From Plecoglossus altivelis (lineage: Eukaryota > Chordata > Actinopteri > Osmeriformes > Plecoglossidae), in assembly GCA_036571765.1 (NCBI GenBank), contig BROE01000011.1, positions 5,407,962-5,471,961 of the forward strand: a stretch of 64,000 bases of DNA, written 5' to 3'. The notes under the pieces were generated by a model that worked only from the letters and a program-made list of their open reading frames with translations, did no database searches and had not been told where the DNA came from. How positions within the stretch are numbered: position 1 is the first letter of the stretch; each line of letters starts with the position of its first letter. The position numbers and the translations under genes are program-made. Below are positions 10,550 through 23,375 of the stretch, in pieces.

Positions 10550-13500
10550 TGAAGGCAAACACGAGCAGAGTCGCGCAGAGTTACATGGAGAGCACATTCA
10601 AGCACAGGACAGTGGAGCAGAGTACAATGTAGTAGAACAGTGCTTACCCACCTGTTAAAGTATGAAGTGAACCTGAGAAATCATTAAGTTCAATATTGCA
10701 GTGTTCTCCTTTCACCATTCAAGACTGATGTGACTCCCATGTACACCAGGGGGAGACAGCACTACAACTAATGCTTACTAAGGACACTGATTACTCTTCT
10801 TTCACTTGTTTTTTTTTACTACTGTCAATAAAATGGTGATGGTTTAACTTCCTGAGGCCAGTACATTTCTTCTAACCTTCAGTAATGGTCATGGTCAAAG
10901 AATAGATGGCTAATTGTTACAATAGAGACTTAAGGGATCCGTTATATATATGCCTTTAAATTGCTGCAATACACAAAAACGTGTGCAGGGTTTTTATTAA
11001 GCAATAGCATACATCCTTACCACACCTTTCATATTTTAAGAAAGCTCTCCAGACTGTCAAACATTTTAACAGATTTAAAGAAGAAATACAAAGCACACAG
11101 ATATTTCCCATAGCAATACGGTCAAAAGAAAGACATTGCAAATATTCATCACTTTTCTCAAAGTTGAAATGCTGAAGATTTCATCTTTAAAACCTAATAC
11201 GGCACTCAAAGGAAAGATGAATGAATTAAAACTTTACCTCAATTGAACGCGTCTGTATTTATAAACTCCTTTTGCTTGACTAATATATTCCAGAAGCTCT
11301 TTTCACCCGGTATATTCCTACTAAGTAAAGTGGAAAAGCTGCTCGACCCCGTTTAATTCAAACCTGAACCGGAGCGCTGTTCTCGCGTCCCTGAATATTC
11401 ATGAAGCGCACTTCAGCACCGCTTTAGGATAGGCCAACGCTGTCAAGCGGCAGGAAAACCAGGCCAACACGATTTCTTTATAAATCAAAAGGTCCCACTT
11501 CCTATCTGTATAGTATATTATATGGTGCTTTTCATAGCTTAAACAAAAAACACGTTTTTTATTGAGACTTAAACTGAGAAAGGGAAAATAACAACGAACA
11601 ATGGTGACTATAGTGCATGTTCATGTACACTGAACTTTTCGTAAATTAGTGTAGTTCATTAAAACATAGCAAGAAATAAGGAACATGTTGCGCAGTTGAA
11701 GTTGTATATGCATCATTGTTTTCATTTTAAATTATTATTATGGTCATGAGCATATTATTTAGTTGCAAATAATAATGCTGGATCTGTAATAGTCTAAGGC
11801 TATATTTTTTTTGCAATTGCATTATTACCATCTGACTATTTCACTTCGTGTTTTACTGGTACATATTGGTGAATGTACGATGTAATTGGATCCAGAATGA
11901 TGAGATCCTCTGTCCCCCCTTCTCCACCCTGATCCCTGCAAATCTATACTGTTTTTTATGATGCTTGAATTCTTTGAAGAGTGTGTGGTGAGTACTTTTT
12001 CTCCATGGGAGCCAACTCACATGATACAAGTACAAAAATATGAGAATGATCAACTTCTTACCATGATCCTCTGAGTCAAATACCAGTCCAACTGACAGGC
12101 CACAAAAAATCAGATGGGGGCAGGAAGGTACTAAAAGTGACTTATGGAGTAAAAACATCAGACAGGAACAGAACATGAGTACAAGCAGGTCAGAGGCTGC
12201 TGGGGACAGAGTGATGCACAGAGAGGAGATCCACTAGGATCAGTAGATCCCAGATCTACTGGGATCACCTGTGGACCTCGGGGAGAGCAGCTTATAACGA
12301 AGATCAATAGAAGTTAAGAAATAAAGGACGGACTTAGGACAATGGAGTCACATACACAGGTATGTTGGACCCTGAGATAAGCAACACTGTGAAGCGTCCT
12401 TTTCCCATAACTCACTGGGACAGGCCAGGGAAAGTCTTCTTCCCAATTCCTGCCGTTAATCAAATGTGTCTGGAAAGATGGAAAGGCAGACTTTCTCAGG
12501 CAGAAATGCTCTATGAAAATCACAGGCAAGTAAGAAAGAGGACATAAAAAGTTGTCATAGAACAACCGATTGAACGAGCTAACTGTGTTTAAAATACTAA
12601 CAGTAACATCAGGGCTGTGTGAGCGAGTGCGAACACTCTACAACATGTTGTGAAACAATAAACTGGTAAAATGGTGAAATAACCCAAATTACCTTGCTGT
12701 TTTGACAATGGAACATGAGAGTTGCATTTGTAATTCATGTCTCTTTTACAATACTTAAAACGTCACCCTGACTCATCAGTCGTAAACAAGCCATCGCTTG
12801 AGGGAGCCATTGACATACAACATGTGACAAGACTCCTACAAACCCTCCTTCTAGGCACTAGCCCTGCAGTCACAATATAGTATTGAAGTTCAACACAGAA
12901 CATGTCTGCACAGCCTTCATTAAAACACCAGGCTCTGCATGGTGGTGGCAACGGGGTCGTTTGTTGTTAGAGCCCTGCTCCGGGTGTCTGCAGACAGGGG
13001 CTGTGCTGAAACAACAGAGCCAGGCGGCAGCTCCGATGCCAGCCTGGGCTGGGAGTCTGGAGGGAGCTTCCTGCTTCATCTCTCCGTGGGCAGCAACATC
13101 ATGAGACTGAGCTAAAGCAAGACAAACAAGGCTGTGGAAGCATGCTCAACCAGGGGAGGAGTGACACATTGGGATGACAGGCAGGAATCCTGCACCGGGT
13201 ATCTCTCAGCTTGCTGTCGTTCACACTATCCCCTTAGAGGATGAGTGTGCCTGGCCACGGATGAGTGATGTCCCAGGGGGTTATGTGTTAACGTTTAGGG
13301 TGTTTCACTTCTAACTCGAGTTATTCTGCTGACATGAGAACGCTGGCTGGGACATTCTGAATGGTGTATTTTGACTGGAACCTTCTGAAGGTTGTTTCGT
13401 TTTGAGTAAATGCTGAAGTAACCAGTGTGTTACTGTACTGGCAACTACTCACGTGAAGACACCAGTTAATCTCGACTTGGATCCTCTTCTCACAATGGTG

Positions 13501-15480
13501 GGTCAGTAGTGGGAGGCAAGACAGTGGGGCATCCTTCATGTGTACAAGCACTAATGCATCAGACTCCTAACCTTAAACCTATAAAATGATATTTTGCCGT
13601 CCTGAACTCTGGGTGTTCAGTATAATAAAAAAGTGCTCACACTGAAATGCGACTTCAAAGTACTACATATATCTGGAACCGCACCAAGCCATGAGACAGT
13701 TTTATACCTCTGGGTCTTTACATGAGTAGCCTGCAGGTGTGTAGTTTTGCTGAACCCGCCATGCCTGGGTCATTTGTTAAACATGTCACAGGTGGGACAT
13801 GAGGAAACCTCTCTGTGGACCTTGAAGCTCTGGAGGGCATGACAGCTTCATACATCTGAATTAGACCTCACCCATGAGGCCCTGCAAGGTATGTGTTAGA
13901 TATGTGAAGGTTGATGAAGACATGTCAGCTCATACTGTACTGTGGAGACATTACACTCATGGAAAAACACACTGTCAACTCAACATGTATTGATACTTTA
14001 AAAGTACTTTGCAAGATTACTCATTTGTCAAAGACAGGTGGCACAATCTGAAACTGCCTGTTAGTGTAATGCAACACTAAGTCTGGTGCCAGTAAGTTTA
14101 TTTAATACTAAAAGTGAAAATGATTAATACTAGTTTGTATTTATAGTACTCCCTTTATTATACTTTACTTAAATTATACTTTGTTATACTTTAATGTAAA
14201 GGCAATCACAGGACAGTTCTGAAGATAGATACCTGGTAAAAATGTAACCCAATGAACAACTGAATGACAATCAACAACAAACATGTCTGTGTGTGATTGA
14301 GCAGATAGTCTAGTGACAGCAATAGTAGAGATGCATAATAGCTGCAGAAGTAGAAAATGCCTTAACAATCACCGCTATGTCTGAACTTGCCACAATATAA
14401 GGCAGCTGCATCGCTTAAGGGATCTCCTCTCAAGGAGAGCTCAGTAAATTCAGTGAATGTGTTTTGTAATTATATAGATATCAATTTCCAATTAAGTCAC
14501 ATTTTACAGTGATGATTTTGTCCAAATACAATTTGTCAAAACTCAGTTTATCTTGTACTGAATTGAGTCATGAGACAAATCAAATTCCTGTTTTTTTTTT
14601 CTATCATGAACCTTTTACAAGCCCTAATGAAATGCTAGGTATGCATATAGCTTTAAAAAGAAGCCATTTCTAAACTTCTAACCTTCACCCCACAGGTCTG
14701 TAGGGGCATCAGGTCTAGAAGGGTGTCAGGTCTGTAGGGGTATCAGGTCTGTAGGGGTATCAGGTCTGTAGGGGTGTCAGGTCTGGAAGGGTGTCAGGTC
14801 TGTAGGGGTATCAGGTCTGTAGGGGTATCAGGTCTGGAAGGGCATCAGGTCTAGAAGGGTGTCAGGTCTGTAGGGGTATCAGGTCTGTAAGGGTATCAGG
14901 TCTGGAAGGGCATCAGGTCTGGAGGGGTATCGGGTCTGGAGGGGTATCGGGTCTGGAGGGGTATCGGGTCTGGAGGGGTATCAGGTCTGGAGGGGTATCG
15001 GGTCTGGAAGGGTATCGGGTCTGGAGGGGCATCGGGTCTGGAGGGGTATCAGGTCTGGAAGGGTATCAAGTCTGGAAGGGTATCAGGTCTGGAAGGGTAT
15101 CAGGTCTGGAAGGGTATCGGGTCTGGAGGGGCATCGGGTCTGGAGGGGTATCAAGTCTGGAAGGGTATCAGGTCTGGAAGGGTATCAGGTCTGGAAGGGT
15201 ATCAGAAGGCAAAATCGATACAATGATTGGATTGTTTGCTTTACACCTATGTTACTTGTATTAGTCTTCTTTTGATCGAAAAGTGACAAAGCCTTCAATT
15301 GACAATTGAATTGTATAAGTGACAAGTTCGTATCGTTGTCACATTCAAAAACTCCAGTCTGCCACCTCCTGGCTGAATTGGGCACTAAAAAGGTGCACAA
15401 TGCATGATGTCAAAGCTTATCCAACAGAGGGTGCAATAACACAAAACTAATTTATGAAAGTGAAAACATTGTATTGTGAA
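10550..15480. other. intergenic region between col28a1 and rpa3, no gene seen
   Basis: No exon of a recognisable protein appears on either strand. In mammals MIOS, which has long coding exons, lies in this interval; nothing like it is here. The right part up to about 11.4 kb should hold the col28a1 promoter and 5' exon(s), but I cannot fix them. A TATA-like TTTATAAATA on the minus strand lies near 11255-11264. The rest is ordinary AT-rich sequence up to a minisatellite at 14695. Confidence 0.6.
14695..15206. repeat. 17-nt minisatellite between col28a1 and rpa3
   Basis: About 30 tandem copies of a 17-nt unit, consensus GGTCTGGAGGGGTATCA. The left third is mostly the GTAGGGG type; the right two thirds are GGAGGGG and GGAAGGG types, with ATCA/ATCG alternating. 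The array has little internal length change. It ends about 400 bp from the rpa3 stop codon. Confidence 0.93.
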
Positions 15481-15485
15481 CAATA

Positions 15486-15491
15486 TTTAAT
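15486..15491 (-). terminator. possible rpa3 poly(A) signal (ATTAAA)
   Basis: ATTAAA on the minus strand about 120 bp past the rpa3 stop codon. No AATAAA on this strand was noticed closer to the stop. This is the commonest variant signal, but no downstream element was checked. Confidence 0.35.
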
Positions 15492-15611
15492 CAAAACAGC
15501 CATGTGGACATTTGTACAAATGAAGTAAAAATACCCAACCAAATAAAAATGTCAACAAAAGATTGTGAAACAAACATTCAAAATGACAGAAGGTGTAGTT
15601 CTGGAGGCTCA

Positions 15612-16491
15612 TCAATTGGCAGATATTTCAAAAGGATAATGTTGTGGGAAGTCATGGATGACTTTCAGAGCTTCGTTGTACAGCTCAAGATCTGAGGAGG
15701 ACAAAAATATGAAAAGAAATGCCAAAACAATCTGAAATGAGTTGGTCAGAAGGGGAGGGGGATCTTGTATGCTTACCAAATGGAATCCCTTTGTCTTCTC
15801 CGTAGATGGTATATAGAGAGGCCATTATGGTGCCTTTGTTAGATACCATGCCAACCACCTCCACTATTCCACTCAGCTCCTCGTCAAGCTATAGAGACAT
15901 CTCTATCATTAGCTATGATTTACATTTCAACATGACCATTTTTCAGTTCATGGATGGACAAGCTGTCACCTACATAGCCCTTGCTAATGTCAAATCCATA
16001 AAATGGCAGTTCAAATGTAACTTACAAGAAACTACGTGGAAAGGTAAAGCGCGGTGTACATCAGCACAATATCATTAATACTCACAGGTTCACTGAGTTC
16101 CACTGAGGCTGTCTTCCCCTCACCATCTGACATCGTGAACGACTTGCCAGTCGGATGTACCTGTTATGCATAAGAGCAAAATCAATCAATCGTTGGAATG
16201 CAAAACCATTACGACTTGCAGATTGGTAATATCTCAGCTATAATCAATACGTTGACTGAGATAGGTTGTCAATTTTGGAAAAAATGTAGCAAGGAGTACA
16301 GACATTACCGTTCCATAATTATTTGGAACGATCGAACTGTTGCCTACGACAAATTCTAAATTATTTTTCCATCGCAAACTAAGTTGCATTACCTTTTCAA
16401 CACGTCCAACAAAACAAACTGCCCTGCTAATATATTGCGAAAGCATAGACGTATTAATTCTAGCTTTTGGAGAATCGATAATAGCTGTCAT
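15612..16491 (-). CDS. rpa3: replication protein A 14 kDa subunit (RPA3), complete
   Basis: Smallest subunit of the heterotrimeric RPA complex, which coats single-stranded DNA in replication, repair and recombination in the nucleus. It is an OB-fold protein that holds the trimer core together. Coding exons: 16491-16393 (MTAIIDSPKARINTSMLSQY onward), 16160-16086 (VHPTGKSFTMSDGEGK), 15888-15777 (LDEELSGIVEVVGMVSNKGT) and 15691-15612 (DLELYNEALKVIHDFPQHYP, then a short tail and stop). They sum to 366 nt, 121 aa plus stop, the same length as human RPA3. RINxxMLxQY, CFVGRVEK, SDGEGK and VIHDFPQ are family hallmarks. All introns are GT/AG. The start is the first ATG matching the family N-terminus. 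It is transcribed away from umad1. Confidence 0.96.
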
Positions 16492-16960
16492 TTTAAAGCG
16501 TGCGATATTCCACTCTTTATTTTAGTAACGTCAAAGCACCAAAGCACGAAGTCAGACGGCGGGAAATTATCAGAAAACGGAATTTCCGACATGTGCCTCA
16601 TACCTTTATCTCTCTGAAACACAAGCCCCGGAACCTGTTGATCCAGCTAGTTATAATGTCGTCTTTTAGAAGATATAATGAATTAAAAATTATGTTGATA
16701 AAAGTTTATTGTAAAATATAAGTGACTAGATTTCAAAACATAGGTAATATAAGGAAAGACGACTAATTTTATATAAGAGCAGAACCAATGAAGAGCACTC
16801 TAGTTTTCCGTCGACGGCGGACCATGTCAATGAGCTCTGACATCAGTTTGCACAAGAAACAACAACATTGTGGCCTGTCAAACGGAAGCTTATCAGATAT
16901 ATTCAAACTGATATTAAATGTTGATTTACTTTGCGTTCCAACAACATTAGCAAAGATTGG
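16492..16960. promoter_or_regulatory. divergent rpa3/umad1 promoter region
   Basis: rpa3 reads left from 16491. umad1 reads right, with a likely 5' exon ending at a GTAAGT donor (16960). Between them are GGCGGGAAA at 16558-16566, which on the rpa3 strand is TTTCCCGCC, an E2F-type site 67 bp upstream of the rpa3 ATG, and TAACGTCA at 16526-16533, a CRE/ATF-like site. There is no clear TATA box. E2F control is well known for replication genes; its use here is inferred. Confidence 0.55.
16788..16959 (+). other. umad1: likely 5' non-coding exon of umad1
   Basis: The umad1 coding exon begins behind an acceptor at 17351-17352, so a 5' exon is required. A strong donor (GTAAGT) at 16960, about 470 bp from the rpa3 start, fits. 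The left boundary is unknown. This stretch contains upstream ATGs, so another 5' exon is possible. Confidence 0.4.
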
Positions 16961-17364
16961 TAAGTTACAACACCTTGAATTTCAGCGATGTCAAGATTAC
17001 AATGGAAACCACCTACTATGTAGTTAGATAGTGATGGTTTGCTAGCTCATGCTAGCTACCAAACGTCAGTTAACGACACATTAAGAGTAAGCCAACGACA
17101 TGGTGATTAGCCAGATAGCAAGCAACAGCTGCGTTTGTCAAATACAATTTATTAGTTGCCAATGTGTTGGGGTCATAAATCAGAGAGATAGCTATTGCTG
17201 CGAACCAGTCTCCCAGTTTGGCTTCTAGTTGGTATACAGATGCAGATGAGCTGAATGTAAACAACTTGCGGTTGCAGTGTTTGCATTGCATTGCAGTTGG
17301 CATCATTTAATGCAATATGTAGAGCTAACATTTGCTTTTTCGTTTTTTCTAGCAAGGAGACAGT

Positions 17365-20300
17365 ATGTTTAGTTTTCTGGGACTGCGGAAAGACTCTAAG
17401 AAGTCGACATCAGAGAGAGAAACAGATGGATTCGTAATCATAGGTAAAACCTTCAAGAGCTCCTTCACTTTGTCTGCCACGTTTTTGAAGGCCGACTGGG
17501 TGTCTATAGCATTCTGAAAACCACACCATTCAGAAAGCATTGTCTCTGACCCCTGCTCTGTAGGATACTTAACTTACATGTCGGAACTGGTAACATCTGA
17601 TCAATCATCTGAAGTTGCATGGCTTACTGTTGCAGACAGAACGCAACCAATTCATTTCAATGGCTGATAAAATCTATCCCAAACCGTTTCCTTTTATTGT
17701 TCGCCACATACTTACGCAAGCAGTGTCTCTACTCGGTCAGAGGTGCAAGGCAAGCTAGTCCTACCCTTACAAAGCTAAGATTGAAACAATGAACCTTTTA
17801 TTTGAAGTTGGTAATGGCCCTTCCCCACCCAGCATAGTGCAGTACAATTTGCTTGACATCCTGTGGTTTTAACAGCAGTAGCGCCTGGTGATGCCGGCAC
17901 AGATGGTTAGGACTGTGTTGGAAGCTATGTTGCTATTGGCAGCCAACCTCAGGTCATAGAGCCAGCGTCTCATTCAGATGTCAAGGATACAGAGCTCACA
18001 GTCGCTCCATGTAGGCTCATAACTAATTGCGTTATCAGATTCTCAGATCAAACTGGCCCTGGTCTCACTTTCAGAGCCATGTTTGTCGAGGCATCAGGTG
18101 GGTGGTGGTTAAACCATTAACATTCCAATGACTACACAGCATCAAAAAGATTTGAAATCCCTTGTGATCAATGTTGAAAGCAAATTGCATCGCATATTCA
18201 AGTTAGCATTGGAGTCATTTTTGAGTCTGGGTTCTTTTCTATAAAAGTTGAATGTTGCATATATGGAAAAGTTGAAAGTTTCTCTCTCCAAACGCATGTG
18301 AATCCATCTGGGATTGCTACCAGTGGCAACCAAACGGAGCAGATGTGGGAACAAAGCAAAGCAGTCTGGGCTGGTCCCTCTCTGTCATCAGGGGGCTGCT
18401 CCTGTGAGCCGAGCCGAAGAGGGTCTGGGACTGTTCGCCAAGCGAGAGTCCCAGCAGGGTGGGACTAGCTAGGGCTAGGACTAGGGCAGCCAGCTCTCAC
18501 ATGGCACTGGCCCTCCTACTCATCCCACATTTGGTCATTCAGGCAGAAATGTGCTCCTTGGTAGAATTAATGGAGAAAAACAATGTGTTGAGTCCAGTTC
18601 TGACACTAGGTGGAGGAGTGGGGCACAGTGTATAGAGGCTCATTAGGAGCAGCTACTTGAAAGTTTAGCTGTAAGCTTTTGGCTGTGCTGTAAAATGGTA
18701 GTACCATGTGACACTGCAGTACTAGAAGTTATTCATGTAATTCTTTTGCTGGACTTAACTGGTATGATGCACAAGTGCAGTTGACCTACATTATGGGATT
18801 GTTTCCATCCCAGTATTATTACACAGTTTTAAATAAATGTGACCTTTACTGTGATTTTTAAATCACTACTTGTGAGAGTACAATGTTGTAAGGCATTGAT
18901 TTTTAGCCTTAGTCTACTTGGCCTACAGTCATGTACTTTTACAGCGTTCTGTCAGTTAGAATAGGCGGAGAAGGAATTAGGCTTAGAATTCCTCTCCTCA
19001 TCACTGTCATGATCAGCCGCGTGTCAGACTGTGTGAGTCTTTCTTTGCCTCAAAGGCAGGATATGGGTCTGTTTATCTGCAGCTGACGCTCTCTCTCTCC
19101 CTCTCTATCGCTCTCTCTCTGTCTCTGACTCTCTTGTTCCTCCTTGAGGAGCAGACCAGGCCGGCTGAAGTCATAAGCAGATGTGGGGGGAGGGGGGGTT
19201 TCAAGACTCTCACAAGTTCCCAGCTCTCCCATCTTACAATGGCTTCATTTGTGCCTGGGTGTCCCAGTCTTGCTAAAGTATCTTAAATGCTCTCCTATTC
19301 TTTTGGTGACAATTGCCAGTTTGGAGTGCACTGTTTAGGCAATAAAACAATGGTGCGGTGATCTGCTATTTACAAAGCTGTGCCGTAGGTCATGTGCTTG
19401 ATTATTTGGCCTGGAGAGCTTAAGAGGCTTCCAGCTCTGGTTTGGGAGTGGTACACGCAACTTTCTCCCATCATGGTCCCACAGGATCAAGGCTAATGAC
19501 TTCCATGCTGCATCCAGAGCCTTGTCAGACAGATTATTCTTCATGTGTGCTTAGCGTGCTGGGGATGGCTGGATGTGCTATGTGTTGTTATCAAATGGTG
19601 ACTGTGACTTAGGACCTCCCTGAAGAGCAGCCAACAGTGACAACCCTTCCAAGGCATTAGCGTGTCTGTCCTATCAGCCCTGAACTTCATTAGGGACAAA
19701 CCTGCCAAAGCTGAACCCATCTGTTTAACAATTCAAACATCAGTAAGTCTTTGTCAAGGTTCACAGAACTGTTTCTGTTGTGTAGCTGTGTCCTCCAGGT
19801 CCCCTGATCCCTTTACTTTGTCGGACTCTCCTGTGTAAAATAGATCACTGCATGATTCAAGCCAGGCCTTTTCAAACCTCGGACAACTATCCTGACCAGA
19901 CTCCATCTAAGTCATGCACTACTGAAGAAATGCCTTTGACGGTGTTTATATTGGCCTTCATCCAATTTACAGAATAGAACACATTCTTTCAGTGCGGATG
20001 CCCAAAAATACGTGTTCTGACTGAACCCTGTCACTTTTGAAGTATCTGTGACGTATTCCCTGTACCATAAAGCAGAAGGCGTATGAAAAGGCCTGCTCTT
20101 TTCCTCCTGGTGGATTCAGGGAATGGAGAGGACGAACTCCGGCACGCTATCGAACAGATGCCCTGTCTCACTGAGCTCAAAGGCAAGGCCATGCACAATA
20201 TGCTGACTGCACTTAAAGGGGAGAATATAGCCCAGGCTTACTTTACATTGCATTATTTATTTGTGCTGCATGTGCCCTTGTCCTCTGGAAACCTGCTCTG

Positions 20301-23300
20301 TTTGCCTTGGACTAGACCGGGCCCTGCTTCCTACTATCTGAGACCTTGCGCAGAATTCACTCACAGATGTTGTGGAAATTCTAGGCCTATGTCTAAATCT
20401 GGTCAGGATATTGTGGAAAGCTGTCTATCTTATGAAAACCTCTCTACGAAGGGAAATGACATACATACATTGATGGGATCGTCTGAATATTGTCATAGAG
20501 GAAGCATGAAAACATGCCTCTCCCTGTGGTTATAGATGTGAAATCTAATAAACACCCAAGATAGACCAGATGGGAATTTTAAACCGGCAGAAACTGTGAG
20601 CTCAATGAGACCGTTCCTCAGGGTGTTGGGGGCCTCCGTTCTACTCTCTCAAGGAGCGCCTCTTGGAAAGTTGTTTGCGTAGACATCCGAAGCTCAGATC
20701 AAGGGCAGCCAGTGAGATCAGTGACAAGGACTCCACACTGTAGAGTGAGTTCAGCCAGGGTGGGGGCAGATGAGCAGGAGGAAGGAAGGAGGGATCTGTT
20801 GCCTAAGCCCTGGAGGACAGAGAATTGCAGGGAGACGAGCAATCTGTCTCCCACACTCCTCCTCTCCCTCCTCACCAACTCAGTATGGCACTGGGCTTAT
20901 CAAGAGACGGATCCAATTAATAGGCTCAGGGATGTGTCACTTAGCACCATGCACTGAGACCCAATACATTATTTAATCGATTGACAAATTTAGCCGTGTG
21001 GTCGACCCATGTGGAACTAGAATATCCTGTTTGTATTTCCTCATTTGTTTTCATTATCATTACTCTGGTATAATATTAATGTTCGGGTTTGGTCAATGTT
21101 CCAAAACTGTTGCTTTGAGTTCCTGTAAAGAAGAATGGGTGCAGCGGAATGGCAAAGGCTATTTATCAGGGACAATGTGTATTGCTTATGCCCAATTGTC
21201 CTAGAAGTGACACGACCCAAGCAGAATGAGGATGTGGCCCAGTTCATGTAAACAGCAGTTTGTAATGGTCAGAGCTGGAGGAATGGTCAACAGAAGAGTG
21301 TGCTGCAGAATAGCGTTAAGTCGTAATACTTTCTAATCCATTAATGTGCTCAGAAAACCACTTGTTAAGCACAGATAATCTACACAATTGACCGGGACGT
21401 CCTGAGGAAAAAATACATAGATCCGTTTCAGATCAACTTATTTTAAGGTTGAAGCGAGGTTGGAACCTCAGTCGGACATAGTTCAGGAGCCCATTGTGGG
21501 AGAATTTGACCTCAGCTTGATGGCGTTGTTAACGCCTGTGCCGTTTTGTCTCCAGGTGACACGGCTGAGGAACGAAGGGAGAAGACCCAAACCAGCCTGC
21601 TAGCCACCAATGTCATCGTGGAGCCTTCAAAGGTGATTCTCTCCACACCCATTCCAACCAGTCTAGGAAGCGTACAAAGCAGGCCTGCTGAAACCTTCAG
21701 CAGCCTTGAAATCAATCTAAGTATGATGAGGTTGATCCACCCAGGCAACGTCTCTGTGTGGCGGCTGTAACTGAAGAGCCCCTGGGAGCCATCTCCCATA
21801 TGCTGTCCACTGGACAGAACCAGGAAAACAGACATGTGGGAGCTTAGCGGCCTTGTGCTAAACTGGCTGTGGGTTCTCTCTTGTCAGTCCTACTGGGCTG
21901 TTCTACGCAGCCAGTAGTGCTGTGCGTCTGACAGGTGCTTGGTGGCAGGGCCAGACATGCAGGCCAACACATGCCACTGCCATTCACCACGCTGCCTGGA
22001 ACACTGGGCAGAGACATATGGTGCCACAGAAAAGCTCCATTGTTTCCAGTGTTTCTCTCTATTTTCAAGGGGTTTATCTGAGCCTTGTTGCCTCTTGTGT
22101 TGGGAATCATGAGGGTTTAATCAAGAACATGGGAAAATGGCAGCTATGAGAGAGAGAGACAGAAAGACAGAGAGAGACAGAGACAGAGTGTGACAGTGAG
22201 TGGGTGTGTTTTGAACTATAAGCTTCATAGAGTGACATGTCACTGGAGTCTGGCTCACAGCAGGTAAAGTCTAGAACATGGCCTACCCTCATGTATTCAC
22301 AGTGAAACAGGAAGGCCTGGGACGTGCAGGAAAGTACAAAAATGAGTTGAACATAATTACATGCTGAAACTCAACCAAGACACTAATTGACCATTCTGGA
22401 TAATGCTTAGATTGTCAACAACCCTATTTAAACATATTTGTGTATGGAAAGTATATGTTGTAAATATGGAAAGTGTAAGTGTGGAGCTATGATGTGCTTG
22501 TTAGTGTTGGTACAGTTGAAATGCCAGCAGTTAAACTGTGGGCCTGACTACGTGTCTGTAGGAGTGCTGTCTGGTTGCATTTAGTGGTGCTCCTCAGCTG
22601 TTCACGTTAGTGTTGGGGATAGCACCCAAGCTACTTCCTTCCTCAGATAGATGTTGCAGAGCTGCACAGGCAGCAGTGTAACCTCATCTCAGCTGTGTCA
22701 TACACCCAGGTTGTTTTTCCGTTCATCAACAACCTGCTACCCTCTCCAACCCCCCAAGTGTGTCTACTAACTATCAAAGACTGGATGCCCGAATAATTCT
22801 GGCTTACTAAAGTTAACACATCCTTACCACAGATCTGTCTCACATTGTTGTTTATGAGCAAGGTCAGCGTGGAAGTGTGAAGTTCACCAGTAAGTGGCGT
22901 TGAGGTTTTAACCTAGCTGTGGCCCATCTCTCTATTTCCGACATCCGGTGGAGCAAACTGTAATGGAGGCTTGTAGAGAGAGGCCAATGAATCACTTGAC
23001 ACAGCCTTTAAAATGTGATTGGAGGTCAGGAAAGCTTTTAATGGCCAACATGGTACCAAATGCAGCGCTTCAAACTTTCTCTCCTCTGCTCCCCAGCCAT
23101 CCTGTCCCGGCCCGGTCAGAACCGCAGAGGGGGTTCCGCTCCCTCCCGTCCTCCCTCCTGTGATGTCTTCCCCGGGGCCTGCCACTGTCGAGGTGGCTCT
23201 GTCCCTCCCAGAGCTCTTGGGAGATGTGCCCTTCACCCTGGCGCCCCACATCCTGGCCATGCAGGCTGGCTTCCCCCTCCTACCTGAGCTGCTCCTGTCC

Positions 23301-23375
23301 CGGGACATCAATGACAACCTGGCCAACTTCCACTATGACTTCACGCTTGAGAACTCTGTGCTCTGTGACCTGTGA
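17365..23375 (+). CDS. umad1: UBAP1-MVB12-associated (UMA) domain containing 1
   Basis: Small UMA-domain protein. The UMA motif is shared with UBAP1 and MVB12, subunits that link ESCRT-I to cargo, but the role of UMAD1 itself is poorly known. Coding exons: 17365-17443 (MFSFLGLRKDSKK, ending in GFVIIG), 21556-21632 (GDTAEERREKTQTSLLATNV) and 23097-23375 (proline-rich lead, then UMA core LLGDVPFTLAPHILAMQ, ending FHYDFTLENSVLCDL and stop). They sum to 435 nt, 144 aa, against about 137 in human. Phases fit (1, then 0). The start ATG follows a TTTTTTCTAG acceptor, so the 5' UTR is split. The first residues, the DGFV segment and the C-terminus match human UMAD1. It lies head to head with rpa3 and upstream of glcci1. 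Confidence 0.93.
17444..21555 (+). other. umad1 intron 1
   Basis: 4.1 kb between coding exons 1 and 2. It holds a CT-rich patch near 19086-19135. A 150-codon plus-strand frame at 20083-20535 shows no family features and is treated as chance. No other exon or transposon was recognised. Confidence 0.7.
21633..23096 (+). other. umad1 intron 2
   Basis: 1.46 kb. There is a short GA-rich tract at about 22148-22196. It ends with a strong pyrimidine tract and CCCCAG before the UMA-encoding exon. Nothing else was recognised. Confidence 0.7.

Noticed and set aside
11225..11270. TATA box and first exon of col28a1 at TTTATAAATA with a following GTAAAG donor (minus strand)
   Set aside because: The donor lies under 20 bp from the TATA-like motif, before the place where transcription should start, so the two cannot work together.
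20083..20535. 150-codon plus-strand ORF in umad1 intron 1
   Set aside because: No recognisable domain, no signal peptide or conserved motif, and it sits within an intron on the same strand. Chance is the simplest reading.
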